Assembly (NCBI RefSeq): GCF_900454495.1
Contig: NZ_UGSI01000001.1
Coordinates: forward strand, 868,001-932,000
Reading direction: 5' to 3'
DNA: 64,000 nt
Source of the DNA: Paenibacillus macerans
GTDB lineage: Bacteria; Bacillota; Bacilli; Paenibacillales; Paenibacillaceae
The notes under the pieces are model-generated. The model saw only the letters and a list, made by a program, of their open reading frames with translations. It made no database searches and was not told the origin of the DNA. The number at the start of each line of letters is the position of its first letter. Positions within the stretch are counted from its first letter, which is position 1. Below, piece by piece: positions 49,424 to 58,097 of this stretch. The position numbers and the translations under genes are program-made.

Positions 49424-52132
49424 ATGACGAAGCTGTCTGAACCTAAACCGATGCCTATAGATGAAGCGATTCCCGCGTTAAAAGACAGCCTGCGTAAGGC
49501 AGGCGCCGCCGTTCTGCTGGCCGAGCCCGGAGCGGGGAAAACGACGCGCGCGCCGTTGGCGCTGTTAAGCGAGCCGTGGCTGGAAGGCCAGAGCGTCATT
49601 TTGCTGGAACCGCGCCGTCTCGCGGCCCGTTCCGCCGCCGTGTATATGGCCGCGCAGTTGGGCGAACGGGTCGGCGAAACGGTGGGCTACCGGATGCGCG
49701 GGGAGAGCCGCGTGTCGCGCAAAACGCGGATTACCGTTGTGACGGAAGGGATTTTGACCCGGCTGCTGCAGCAGGACCCGGCGCTGCTGGGGACGGGACT
49801 CATCATTTTTGACGAATTCCACGAGCGCAGCCTGCACGCCGATTTGGGGCTGGCGCTGGCGCTGCAGAGCCGCGAGCTGCTGCGCGATGATTTGCGGCTT
49901 CTGATCATGTCGGCGACGCTGGACGCGGAGCCGGTCGCCCGGCTGCTTGGGGATGCGCCGGTCGTTCAAAGCCGCGGCCGCATGTATCCGGTGGAGACAT
50001 TATACCTTCCGCAAGCGCCAGCCGCGAAAGAACCGCTCGAAACCGTGGTGGAGCGGGCGGTGCGCCGCGCTTTGGCGGCGCATGACGGCAGCCTGCTCGT
50101 GTTTTTGCCCGGGGCCCGGGAGATCAGCCGCGTCGAGTCGCTGCTTGCGGGATCGCCGCTGCCCGAGGGCGTGCTGCTCACGCCGCTTTATGGGGCGCTG
50201 CCGCAGGAGGCGCAGCGGCGGGCGATCGAGCCGGCGCCGGCGGGCCGGCGCAAGGTGGTGCTGGCCACGTCGATCGCCGAATCGAGCTTGACCGTGGACG
50301 GCGTGACGGTCGTCATCGACAGCGGCCTCCGGCGCACCACCTTGTTTTCCCCGCGGACCGGGATGAACCGTCTGGTGACGGTCCGCGCCGCCCGCGATTC
50401 CGCCGACCAGCGGCGGGGCCGCGCCGGGCGAACCGCGCCCGGCGTATGCTACCGCCTCTGGAGCGAGGCGGAAGACCGCGCGCTGCCCGCGCGCACGCCG
50501 CCGGAGATCCTCGAGGCGGACCTGGCGCCGCTCGCGCTGGAGCTGGCGGCGTGGGGCGCCGGCTCGCCGGACGAGCTGGCTTGGCTCGACGCGCCGCCGC
50601 CAGCGCCTTACGCCAGCGCCGTCCTGCTCCTGCAGCAGCTCGGCGCGCTGGATGCGGCCGGCCGCATCACCGGGCACGGCCGGCAGATGGCCGCGCTCGG
50701 GCTGCACCCGCGGCTGGCGCATATGCTGCTGCGGGCGCGCGAGCTAGGCCTGGCCGAGCCGGCCTGCGCCCTGGCCGCGCTGCTCGAAGAGCGCGACCTG
50801 CTCAAAGGCGCCGCCGGCCGGGACGGCGACCTGCGCCGCCGGCTCGCGCTGGTGCTGGACGCGGCCAAGGGTGCGCGCGGGGCCGGCTCGGCGCTCGAGG
50901 CGGACCCGGCCGCCCTGCAGCGCGTCCAGCAGCTCCGCCGCCAATGGGAGGCGCGGCTGCTGGAGCTGGATCAGCCGGCCAACGAAGCTGCCGCTGAAGG
51001 CTTGGCCGCGCCGCCGTCCGCCCAGGCGCCGGCGCCCGGGACGCTTCCGCCCCAAACGCCGCCGACTCAAGCGCCGCCAGCCCAAACGCCGCCGGCCCAG
51101 GCGCTGTCTACCCAAGCGCCCACGGCTCCTCAGCCGCGCGCCGATCTTGACCCGCAGCAGCCGGACCGGTATTGCGGCCTGCTGGTCTCTTTCGCTTACC
51201 CGGACCGCATCGCCATGCGCCGCCCGGACGGGCGGTATTTGCTGCGAAGCGGGCGCGGCGCGGTTTTACCGATGAAAGAGTCCCTCGGGGCCGCGGCTTT
51301 TCTGGCCATCGCCGATGTCGACGACGAGGGGGCGGAAGGGCGGATTCTTTTGGCTGCTCCGCTCGACGAAACGGACCTGTATCGTTATTACGGCAAAGAG
51401 ATTGCCGAGGAGCGCAGCGCGGCTTGGGACGACGCTTCCGGTGCGGTGCGAGCCCGAATCCGCCAAACGTTCGGCGCGATCGTCCTGAAGGAGCAGCCGG
51501 ATCCGCAACCGGGTCCCGAGCAGATTACCCGCGCCCTGTTGGATGCAGTTATCGTCAAGGGCGTGGGCATCCTGCCGTGGACGGACAGGGCGCGAATGCT
51601 GCAAGAGCGGCTGCTGTTCTTGCACCGCTTGGATGAGCGATGGCCGGACGTTTCTGACGAGACGCTGGCGGCGACGGCAGAATCGTGGCTGGCTCCGTAT
51701 TTGTCCGGCGTGCGCAAGCGTTCCGATTTGCAAGCTTTATCGTTGTACGGCATCCTGGAGAACCTGTTGGACTGGCCGTTGCGGCAAGTGCTGAACGCCG
51801 AGGCGCCAACGCACTTGCTAGTCCCGAGCGGCTCCAAAATCCAAGTTCACTACGATGGGCCACAGGCCCCGTATGCTGCAGTACGCCTGCAGGAGGTATT
51901 CGGGATGATGGAGACCCCGCGAATCGGCTTCGGCCGGGTGGCGATCACCCTGCATCTGCTGTCGCCAGCAAGTCGGCCGGTTCAGGTGACCGCGGATTTG
52001 CGCAGCTTTTGGGAGACGACCTATTTCGAGGTCAAAAAAGACCTCAAAGGCCGTTACCCCAAGCATTATTGGCCGGATGATCCCATGGAGGCGACGGCTA
52101 CCCGCAAGGTGCGTCCGGACGGGCAACGATAG
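49424..52132 (+). CDS. hrpB: ATP-dependent helicase HrpB
   Basis: DExH-box RNA helicase of unknown physiological substrate, 902 residues. Motif I EPGAGKTTRAPLAL (about 34-47), Ia LLEPRRLAAR, II DEFHERS, III SATLD, IV LVFLPG, V ATSIAESSLTVDG, VI QRRGRAGRTAPG; then winged-helix/ratchet region and the HrpB C-terminal domain (YGKEIAEERSAAWDD, LLVPSGSKIQVHY, WPDDPMEATAT). Between about 525 and 570 is an extra Pro/Ala/Gln/Thr linker with repeats like TPPTQAPPAQ. ATG 49424 has GAGGAGAGAACG. Single gene. Confidence 0.94.
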   Translation: MTKLSEPKPMPIDEAIPALKDSLRKAGAAVLLAEPGAGKTTRAPLALLSEPWLEGQSVILLEPRRLAARSAAVYMAAQLGERVGETVGYRMRGESRVSRKTRITVVTEGILTRLLQQDPALLGTGLIIFDEFHERSLHADLGLALALQSRELLRDDLRLLIMSATLDAEPVARLLGDAPVVQSRGRMYPVETLYLPQAPAAKEPLETVVERAVRRALAAHDGSLLVFLPGAREISRVESLLAGSPLPEGVLLTPLYGALPQEAQRRAIEPAPAGRRKVVLATSIAESSLTVDGVTVVIDSGLRRTTLFSPRTGMNRLVTVRAARDSADQRRGRAGRTAPGVCYRLWSEAEDRALPARTPPEILEADLAPLALELAAWGAGSPDELAWLDAPPPAPYASAVLLLQQLGALDAAGRITGHGRQMAALGLHPRLAHMLLRARELGLAEPACALAALLEERDLLKGAAGRDGDLRRRLALVLDAAKGARGAGSALEADPAALQRVQQLRRQWEARLLELDQPANEAAAEGLAAPPSAQAPAPGTLPPQTPPTQAPPAQTPPAQALSTQAPTAPQPRADLDPQQPDRYCGLLVSFAYPDRIAMRRPDGRYLLRSGRGAVLPMKESLGAAAFLAIADVDDEGAEGRILLAAPLDETDLYRYYGKEIAEERSAAWDDASGAVRARIRQTFGAIVLKEQPDPQPGPEQITRALLDAVIVKGVGILPWTDRARMLQERLLFLHRLDERWPDVSDETLAATAESWLAPYLSGVRKRSDLQALSLYGILENLLDWPLRQVLNAEAPTHLLVPSGSKIQVHYDGPQAPYAAVRLQEVFGMMETPRIGFGRVAITLHLLSPASRPVQVTADLRSFWETTYFEVKKDLKGRYPKHYWPDDPMEATATRKVRPDGQR

Positions 52133-52487
52133 CCGGACGTTGGATGAACGTGATACAGACTGCAATCTAATCGCATTGACCACAAGCGCGGTGATCTTCC
52201 GGGATCGCCGTGCTTGTTTGTCGTTCCACCAGTTTTATTTCGGCGATTATCTCATTTCTCACAGGCAAGATTCGAACAAATAGTAGAAATTTATCCTTTA
52301 ATCGCCAAGAAGAGTATGATTTAATAGAATTGTAACCTATGGCAGATATTTCCTTCGGATGTCAGAGGGAAAGGGACACATCGTTTGCTTTCGTCTCTAT
52401 ACAAATAATGATTTGGGAAGCACCAGATTGCGCTCTTTTTGCTTGGTTTATTTCATTTAATTTTCTAGTGAAAGAGGGTTTCAAATT
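52133..52487. other. Intergenic region with no recognised gene
   Basis: G+C falls from the hrpB level towards the AT-rich glycosyltransferase gene. No terminator or repeat was recognised. Confidence 0.4.
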
Positions 52488-52649
52488 ATGCATTCGATGA
52501 GAACCCACCGATTCTCCCAAAAGTGGAAGCTATTTGCCATGACCTGCTTGACATTGTCTCTGTTGCTTCAGGGAGGTCTCCGACAGCCGACGGCCGCAAA
52601 GGCGGCGGATTCACACAAAGGCGGCGTGACTCCTCCTCCAGCACGCTAA
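52488..52649 (+). pseudogene. Secreted small protein, probably truncated by frameshift
   Basis: A 53-residue frame starts MHSMRTHRFSQKWKLFAM and continues into a hydrophobic core TCLTLSLLLQGG and an AKAA cleavage-like site, a good Sec signal peptide, then ends at GVTPPPAR. The adjacent frame continues without stop to 52750 with TELMDSLKTLLWKPWDKLIA, a sequence that looks protein-like, so one indel near 52640 may have broken a secreted protein of about 85 residues. Alternatively the 53-residue form is the real product, a short secreted pre-peptide. AAGAGGG lies upstream. It precedes the AT-rich glycosyltransferase by 231 nt. Confidence 0.4.
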
Positions 52650-52880
52650 CGGAATTGATGGATTCGCTCAAGACGCTTCTATGGAAGCCGTGGGATAAAC
52701 TCATTGCCGCACTGAACAGGACACCCAGTCGAACCTCAAATGGGCGATAGAAAAAGCAGAAGTCGGTCGTTGCGGCAGAGTAAAAAGACTCGACAACTAA
52801 CCGTGTCACCGTTTATGCAACACTACTGATGTAATTTTACGGAAATTACAGAAACTTAGAGTAAATAGGAGGCGGATTAA

Positions 52881-54161
52881 ATGGAAAATCAATTGTTGCC
52901 TGGAATTGTTGTTTTGAATAGAAATTATTTTCCTGATTCCGAAATGAGTGCTTATAAAGTAGGTGCTACTCATTTTGCGCTTGAAATAATAAAGTGTCTA
53001 AATGAGAATGGTTCTTTACTAGGAATTATATTATATAAGCGAGATGAAACATTATCAGAACCAGCAATTAAAAACGAAACTCTAAACGGTTACAATACAA
53101 TAACATTATTCTTTAATTTTAGAATGAATGACGAGAGTGTTATGGAAGCCATAGACAGGGCTATTGTCATGTTATACAGAAGTGAAACGGATAATCTGAT
53201 TGTCTATTACCATACAGATACAATTATACAGTACCATCCTAAACATATTCCCGCTTGCTTAACTCATCATGGACCTTTTGTTGAAGATTTTATTGAAAAT
53301 TATTCGTTAATCGAGGCTTATAAGGCATTTGAAAGTAACGAAAAGGTGCATCATATGTTAGAACAGCAAAAACGAGGTTTGACTACGTTGCTAAGCAATG
53401 AAAATATCTTTGTTTTACAGCATTCAAATATGCAAAGCAGGTTCTTAAGAAATAAAGGAATTAGGCAAGATTTAATTAAGGCGATTATTCCTCCAATCAT
53501 TCCGATAACTGTAAGTGAAGTTAATTTAGGTGAAAAGTTACAATATTTTTTGAAGAACATTTCTGAAAATGAATTAATATTAACATCGAATGCTGCAAGG
53601 ATTGATTACTTTAAAAATATGGATTTATTAATACACTCGGCTTTAGAATTAACAAAAAAGAATATTCCGGTAAAAGTAATCATAACAGGAGGATCAAAGG
53701 TTGATGAGCATAAAAGAGAAGCTCTTTATAAACTGATACCAGAGAATCTTAGATATAGATTTATGTTTACTGAAAAATTGTCAAAACTTGAACTTTATGC
53801 GCTCTTTAAAATAATGAAAAGAAAGGGGATTTTCGTATTTACTTCTAGATATGAAACACTTGGAATAACACCATTAGAAGCTGTCTTAAGTGGTGTATGC
53901 ACTATTATGCCGGATTCAGATCTGGTGGAAGCATCCAGATTTTTTCCGCAAAAATATAAATTTTCTCCCTCGCTTGAAATGCTTGTAGATAAACTTAATG
54001 AGTTATATTTCAGTAAGGACTATAAAACAAATGAAGTGAACAATTATGTTGGTAGCATTATTTCTGAAGAGAATTTTAAAAAAAGTTTTATAAATATGTG
54101 GAGTGAAATAACTACTATAGTAAATGAAAAAAAGTATTCAAAAAGTGCTTCCTGTAAATAA
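52881..54161 (+). CDS. Glycosyltransferase, GT4-like, in AT-rich DNA
   Basis: Retaining GT-B type glycosyltransferase of 426 residues; sugar and acceptor unknown. The N-terminal half contains THHGPFVEDFIENYSLIE; the C-terminal half has ILTSNAARIDYFKNMDLLI, VKVIITGGSKVDEHKRE and the E-x7-E motif in SRYETLGITPLEAVLSG. No signal peptide. Base composition is clearly lower in G+C than every neighbour, with AT-ending codons, so it was probably acquired horizontally. ATAGGAGGCG precedes ATG 52881. No other polysaccharide or glycopeptide genes are adjacent. Confidence 0.8.
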   Translation: MENQLLPGIVVLNRNYFPDSEMSAYKVGATHFALEIIKCLNENGSLLGIILYKRDETLSEPAIKNETLNGYNTITLFFNFRMNDESVMEAIDRAIVMLYRSETDNLIVYYHTDTIIQYHPKHIPACLTHHGPFVEDFIENYSLIEAYKAFESNEKVHHMLEQQKRGLTTLLSNENIFVLQHSNMQSRFLRNKGIRQDLIKAIIPPIIPITVSEVNLGEKLQYFLKNISENELILTSNAARIDYFKNMDLLIHSALELTKKNIPVKVIITGGSKVDEHKREALYKLIPENLRYRFMFTEKLSKLELYALFKIMKRKGIFVFTSRYETLGITPLEAVLSGVCTIMPDSDLVEASRFFPQKYKFSPSLEMLVDKLNELYFSKDYKTNEVNNYVGSIISEENFKKSFINMWSEITTIVNEKKYSKSASCK

Positions 54162-54470
54162 AATTTTCACTGGCCTTCCCTGTTCTCAAGCTTTCAACGC
54201 CCTTCCGCATTTCTTGCCAAGATTGATTGTACTTGACTCTCAAACACTGATTATTAGGTTGAGCCATAAGAAAGTATAAGTTTCGGAGCCTCTGCTTCCT
54301 TAAATCGTAGTACAAACTACCGCTAAACGCGGTCTGGCTTCTTCAAAGATACGTCGATAAACGTTTTTTCTTACGGATCGGCCCCCCGTTCATTTTTTCG
54401 CCAAAGCTTGCCAGCAAACGGCAGGTAAAGTATATTCGGTGGAGAAAGAGATCGATCGCGGAGGCCCTGT
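54162..54470. other. Intergenic region with GCTCAACC motif copy 4
   Basis: No gene supported. The motif is on the minus strand at 54239-54265. A 66-residue minus-strand ORF (54115-54315) overlaps the glycosyltransferase end and includes the motif; not credited. Confidence 0.55.
54239..54265 (-). repeat. GCTCAACC motif, copy 4
   Basis: On the minus strand GCTCAACCTAATAATCAGTG then TTTGA. Confidence 0.7.
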
Positions 54471-55334
54471 ATGTCATATAAAATCACGAAATGGATGATC
54501 CTAATAGTTCCGACGCTTGTCGTCGGTATATGGGAATATGTGCGCCATCAATTTTTGATGCCTTATCTTTCCATGGAGCTGGGGAACATCCTTACGCCTT
54601 TTATCTTGTTCGGGGTCTGCGTGCCCCTATTGCACCGCTGGTTTTCCTATCTGGAACAGATGCAGGAGGAACTGCAGCGGGAGCGGGCGCTCAAAGCGCG
54701 CCTGGAGCAGCGGGAACAGTTAGCCAGGGAGCTGCATGACGGGATTGCCCAATCTTTGTTTCTGCTGTCGGTGAAGGTTGACCGGGCTGAACGGCAGCAG
54801 GCGGAGGCCGGACAAGCTTATGATTGGCACGAGCTGCGCAAGACGATCCACGAGGTGAACCGCTATGTCAGGGAGGCGATTTCCGATTTGCGCGTTCCCC
54901 CGGACTCCCGGCTCTCCGAAAGCGGAACCGCCGATTTTCCGGGGCTGATCCGGCAGATGGCGGAGGAGCGGCAGCTGGGGCTGAGTATGGATTGGCGGTT
55001 AAATGAAAAAGATTGGTCCCCCAGGACGCGAATGGAGCTGCTGGCATGTATCCGGGAGGCGATCGTCAACGCGGGCAAACATGGCGGGGTTCAGGAAGTT
55101 TGCGTGACCGGGACGGGCGATGCCCGGCGGTTTCGAGTGTCCGTCATGGATGAAGGAACCGGTTTTCAAGCGGATAAACCGCAAGCCAAAGGAAGGTACG
55201 GACTGCAAATTATTAGGGAACGGGCGGAAGCTATGGGGTGGACGCTGCAGGTGACATCCCGGCCGGGAAAAACGACGGTTGAAATAGCGGGAGGAGACGG
55301 TTTGGATGAAGGTACGCGTACTGGTCGTCGATGA
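54471..55334 (+). CDS. NarL-type sensor histidine kinase
   Basis: Membrane sensor kinase, 287 residues. Two N-terminal transmembrane segments with almost no extracellular part (MILIVPTLVVGIWEYV, ILTPFILFGVCVPLLH), a coiled coil, then HisKA_3 with the phospho-acceptor His in REQLARELHDGIAQSLF (about residue 90). The ATPase domain has an N box CIREAIVNAGKHG and G box DEGTGF and GRYGLQIIRERAEAMG. It overlaps the regulator gene by 29 nt. The minimal sensor region suggests membrane-perturbation sensing, as in cell-envelope stress kinases (inference). Confidence 0.88.
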   Translation: MSYKITKWMILIVPTLVVGIWEYVRHQFLMPYLSMELGNILTPFILFGVCVPLLHRWFSYLEQMQEELQRERALKARLEQREQLARELHDGIAQSLFLLSVKVDRAERQQAEAGQAYDWHELRKTIHEVNRYVREAISDLRVPPDSRLSESGTADFPGLIRQMAEERQLGLSMDWRLNEKDWSPRTRMELLACIREAIVNAGKHGGVQEVCVTGTGDARRFRVSVMDEGTGFQADKPQAKGRYGLQIIRERAEAMGWTLQVTSRPGKTTVEIAGGDGLDEGTRTGRR

Positions 55335-55956
55335 TCATCCGCACGCGCGGGAGGCGATCGGCGAAATTTTGGCGGAGGACGACGGGTTTGAAGTGATCGG
55401 TTATGCCGAAAACGGGGAGCGGGCGGTTGAACTGACCGAGCTGTGGATGCCGGACCTGATCCTGATGGATATTCAGATGCCGGGCAAGGACGGGCTCGAA
55501 ACGACGCGGGAAATCAAGCTTCGGTACCCGTATGTCAAGATCGTCCTGATTACCGTTTCGGATGATGCCGCGCATCTGTTTGAGGCGCTTAAGCAGGGGG
55601 CGCAAGGTTATTTGCTCAAAAATTTGGAGCCAGGGACATGGCTGGAATATTTACGGGCCATCGCCAGCGACGAAGCCCCGCTGTCCAGCGAGCTCGCGCT
55701 CCGCATTTTGCAGGAGTTTCCGCTCACGAAAAAAGATGCGGCCGGCGAACCGCCGCTTACCGCCCGGGAGCGCGAAATTCTCGGCTGGGTGGCGAAAGGC
55801 ATGACCAATCGCGAAATTGCCGGCGAACTGCAAATTTCCGATCAGACGGTGAAAAATCATTTGAAAAATATTTTGCACAAGCTGCATTTGGAAAATCGCG
55901 TCCAATTAACGCGCTACGCGTTGGAACGGGGATGGATCGATACGCGGAAGAAATAA
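55306..55956 (+). CDS. NarL/FixJ family response regulator
   Basis: Partner of the preceding kinase, 216 residues. Receiver 1-120 with acidic pair in VLVVDDHP, phospho-acceptor Asp in LILMDIQMPG and Lys in GYLLKNL; LuxR-type helix-turn-helix at about 145-205 (LTAREREILGWVAKGMTNREI, SDQTVKNHLKNILHKL). ATG within the kinase gene, AGGAGACGG upstream. Target genes are unknown; azoR is next but has its own promoter. Confidence 0.92.
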   Translation: MKVRVLVVDDHPHAREAIGEILAEDDGFEVIGYAENGERAVELTELWMPDLILMDIQMPGKDGLETTREIKLRYPYVKIVLITVSDDAAHLFEALKQGAQGYLLKNLEPGTWLEYLRAIASDEAPLSSELALRILQEFPLTKKDAAGEPPLTAREREILGWVAKGMTNREIAGELQISDQTVKNHLKNILHKLHLENRVQLTRYALERGWIDTRKK

Positions 55957-55991
55957 CGCAGGGCCGGCTGCAGGCTCGGTTTTATACTTAA

Positions 55992-56043
55992 GTAACTGTT
56001 GTTGACAAAGTTTTAGTTAGCCGTTATTATAAACAATAGTTAC
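55992..56043 (+). promoter_or_regulatory. azoR promoter inside a 12-bp inverted repeat
   Basis: TTGACA 56002-56007, 17 nt, TATTAT 56025-56030. GTAACTGTTGTT (55992-56003) and AACAATAGTTAC (56032-56043) are inverted repeats, 11 of 12 matching, that bracket the promoter. Confidence 0.72.
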
Positions 56044-56060
56044 AGCTTAATATTAAGTAG

Positions 56061-56071
56061 CTATTAAATAG
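56061..56071. promoter_or_regulatory. Palindrome CTATTAAATAG in the azoR leader
   Basis: CTATT-A-AATAG, between promoter and ribosome binding site; candidate operator for a DUF24/MarR-type quinone or azo-compound regulator. Confidence 0.45.
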
Positions 56072-56105
56072 TAAGTTAATAAATGAAAAAGTGGAGGGAA
56101 TACAG

Positions 56106-56732
56106 ATGGCTAAAGTTTTATTTGTCAAAGCGAATAACCGTCCGGCGGACCAATCCGCTACGGTTAAGCTGTATGAAAGCTTCTTGAAAACGTACAAGGA
56201 AACGCATCCGGAAGATGCGGTTACCGAACTCAACCTGTTTGACGCCGAGCTTCCTTACTATGATTTGAACATGCTGAACGGATTGTTCAAGGTGGGCAAA
56301 GGCATCGAGGCGACGGCGGAAGAGCAAAAAGCAGCCGACCTGGCCAACACTTATCTCGATCAATTTTTGGGCGCCGACAAAGTCGTCTTCGCTTTCCCGC
56401 TCTGGAACTTCACGATCCCGGCCCAACTGCTGACTTATCTGTTCTACTTGAACCAAGCCGGCAAAACGTTCAAATATACCGAACAAGGACCTGTCGGCCT
56501 CGTTGGCGGCAAGAAGATCGCATTGCTGCAAGCCCGCGGCGGCGTTTACTCGGAAGGTCCGATGGCGGCGCTTGAAATGTCGTTGAATTACGTGAAAAAC
56601 ACGCTGGCTTTCTGGGGCATCAACAACCCGGAAGTCGTCGTTGTGGAAGGCCACAACCAATTCCCGGACCGTGCCGAAGCAATCATTCAGGACGGCGTAA
56701 AACGCGCGGCCGATCTTGCCGCCAAGTTTTAA
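56106..56732 (+). CDS. azoR: FMN-dependent NADH-azoreductase
   Basis: Reduces azo dyes and quinones with NADH; protects against electrophiles. The 208-residue flavodoxin-like protein has MAKVLFVKANNRPADQSATV (FMN phosphate loop), FAFPLWNFTIPAQLLTYLFYLNQAG (isoalloxazine contacts) and LLQARGGVYSEG. ATG 56106 has GTGGAGGGAATACAG upstream; the GTG at 56091 is part of that site. It has its own promoter with two inverted repeats and its own terminator. Confidence 0.93.
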   Translation: MAKVLFVKANNRPADQSATVKLYESFLKTYKETHPEDAVTELNLFDAELPYYDLNMLNGLFKVGKGIEATAEEQKAADLANTYLDQFLGADKVVFAFPLWNFTIPAQLLTYLFYLNQAGKTFKYTEQGPVGLVGGKKIALLQARGGVYSEGPMAALEMSLNYVKNTLAFWGINNPEVVVVEGHNQFPDRAEAIIQDGVKRAADLAAKF

Positions 56733-56753
56733 TCCGCTTGTTATAAATAATCT

Positions 56754-56802
56754 AAAAAAAGCTGCCTTCTTCGGATCTTTGATCCGTGGGGCGGCTTTTT
56801 TT
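56754..56802 (+). terminator. Terminator after azoR
   Basis: AAAGCTGCC / GGGCGGCTTT with an inner CGGATC / GATCCG hairpin, T7 tail. Confidence 0.9.
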
Positions 56803-56843
56803 GTTTAAGACTTCGGAATCGTAAGAAAAGTGGTCTGACTAAG

Positions 56844-57060
56844 AAACTCCAACGAAAAAATAAGAGCAAAAAATGATGTTATTCCTACGATATCCCCTAT
56901 TGAAAGAGAAACAGAGGAAATTTATGTCGCTATTTTCTCGAATCGCTAGGAAATGCCCGCATTCTGGACCATTAGTAGGAAAATAAGGACAAAAAATGTC
57001 CCTAATGCGGATGATCCTGCCTGGTTCCTGATAATAAGTACATAAAGTGCCGCTATTTGA
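56844..57060 (-). repeat. Long dispersed repeat (family 1), copy C
   Basis: Reverse complement aligns along its whole length with 20961-21180. Shared blocks: CTTATTATC, CATTAGG, TTTTTTGTCCTTAT, GAAAATAGCGACATAAAT, GATATCG, GGAATAAC, CATTTTTTG. 57061-57278 is otherwise empty. Confidence 0.82.
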
Positions 57061-57278
57061 AGGCTGACGGTTGGTCGTTCCAGGTATTCCGGTAGTCGGC
57101 AGTCATGCACTGATTTCCATGATTTTCATGATTTCTTAGGTTGCCCCCAAAAAATACCTTTAGTACACCGGTTTCTGCCCTTTTCCACGCAAACGATTTC
57201 ATGTATATTAACAATTTGCACGGAGCAGCCGAATCCAATTATACTCACTTTATATGACTGAAGGAGATGCAGTTCAAC

Positions 57279-57992
57279 ATGATGATGGAATGGGAAATGG
57301 CCTTTAAACTATGCATGGCTTTATTGTTCGGGCTGTTTATCGGCATCGACCGGCAATTGAAGCAAAAACCGCTCGGCATCAAGACCAGCATGGTGATATG
57401 CATCGCCAGCTGCCTGGTAACGATCGTATCGATCGAATCATTTGCGAAATTCGCCACGCCTGAGCATCCGAACATGGACCCGATGCGACTCGCCGCACAA
57501 ATCGTTAGCGGTATCGGCTTTTTGGGGGCGGGCGCGATTTTGCGCCGGAGCAACGAGGGGATATCCGGATTAACCTCGGCGGCGATGATCTGGGCCGCTT
57601 CCGGGATCGGGATTGCGATCGGGATCGGTTTTTATCTTGAAGCGGCGCTTACGACCGTGCTCCTGATCATTTCGGTGAACTTTATTCCCTACGTGATCAA
57701 ATGGGTCGGCCCATACAAGCTAAGCCAGCGCGACGTGTCGATCAAAGTCGTGATGGAGAATCCGGGCAACGTCACGGAACTGATCCGCATTATCGAGCGG
57801 AAGGATGAAAAGAACCGGAGGGACAGGGTAAACCGCCATCGCATTCGCCGGCTGAAAATCAAAGACCTGGAGGATGGGAGACAGCGGATCGACATGGTCA
57901 TCACCGCGTCGGAGAAAGAATACACGACGGAAATTTACCATTTTCTGCGGACGATCGAGCATGTGCACAGCGTGGAAGTGGAAAATTTATAG
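57279..57992 (+). CDS. MgtC/SapB family membrane protein
   Basis: Inner-membrane protein of about 237 residues. Four to five transmembrane segments with the MgtC signature LLFGLFIGIDRQLKQKPLGIK, TSMVICIASCLVTIVS, and GFLGAGAILRRSNEGISGLTSAA; then a cytosolic ACT-like C-terminal domain (VSIKVVMENPGNVTELIRII). MgtC proteins affect Mg2+-limited growth and ATP synthase or turgor; the chromosomal SapB-type homologue role is unclear. AAGGAG at 57261-57266 touches the ATG at 57267; the ATG at 57279 is the better-spaced start, though 57267 is possible. Confidence 0.86.
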   Translation: MMMEWEMAFKLCMALLFGLFIGIDRQLKQKPLGIKTSMVICIASCLVTIVSIESFAKFATPEHPNMDPMRLAAQIVSGIGFLGAGAILRRSNEGISGLTSAAMIWAASGIGIAIGIGFYLEAALTTVLLIISVNFIPYVIKWVGPYKLSQRDVSIKVVMENPGNVTELIRIIERKDEKNRRDRVNRHRIRRLKIKDLEDGRQRIDMVITASEKEYTTEIYHFLRTIEHVHSVEVENL

Positions 57993-58097
57993 TCCGGTGG
58001 GCCCGTTTAAATTCAGTTTAAAAAACAGTTATATTCTTTTCCTGAGCTTAAATAGAAGCTTATCCGGGACGGGACATAAGGAAGGGAAGAGAAGAAC

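Noticed and set aside
54115..54315. 66-residue minus-strand ORF resembling a transposase remnant
   Set aside because: Overlaps the glycosyltransferase 3' end and its middle is the GCTCAACC motif; no transposase motif could be shown.
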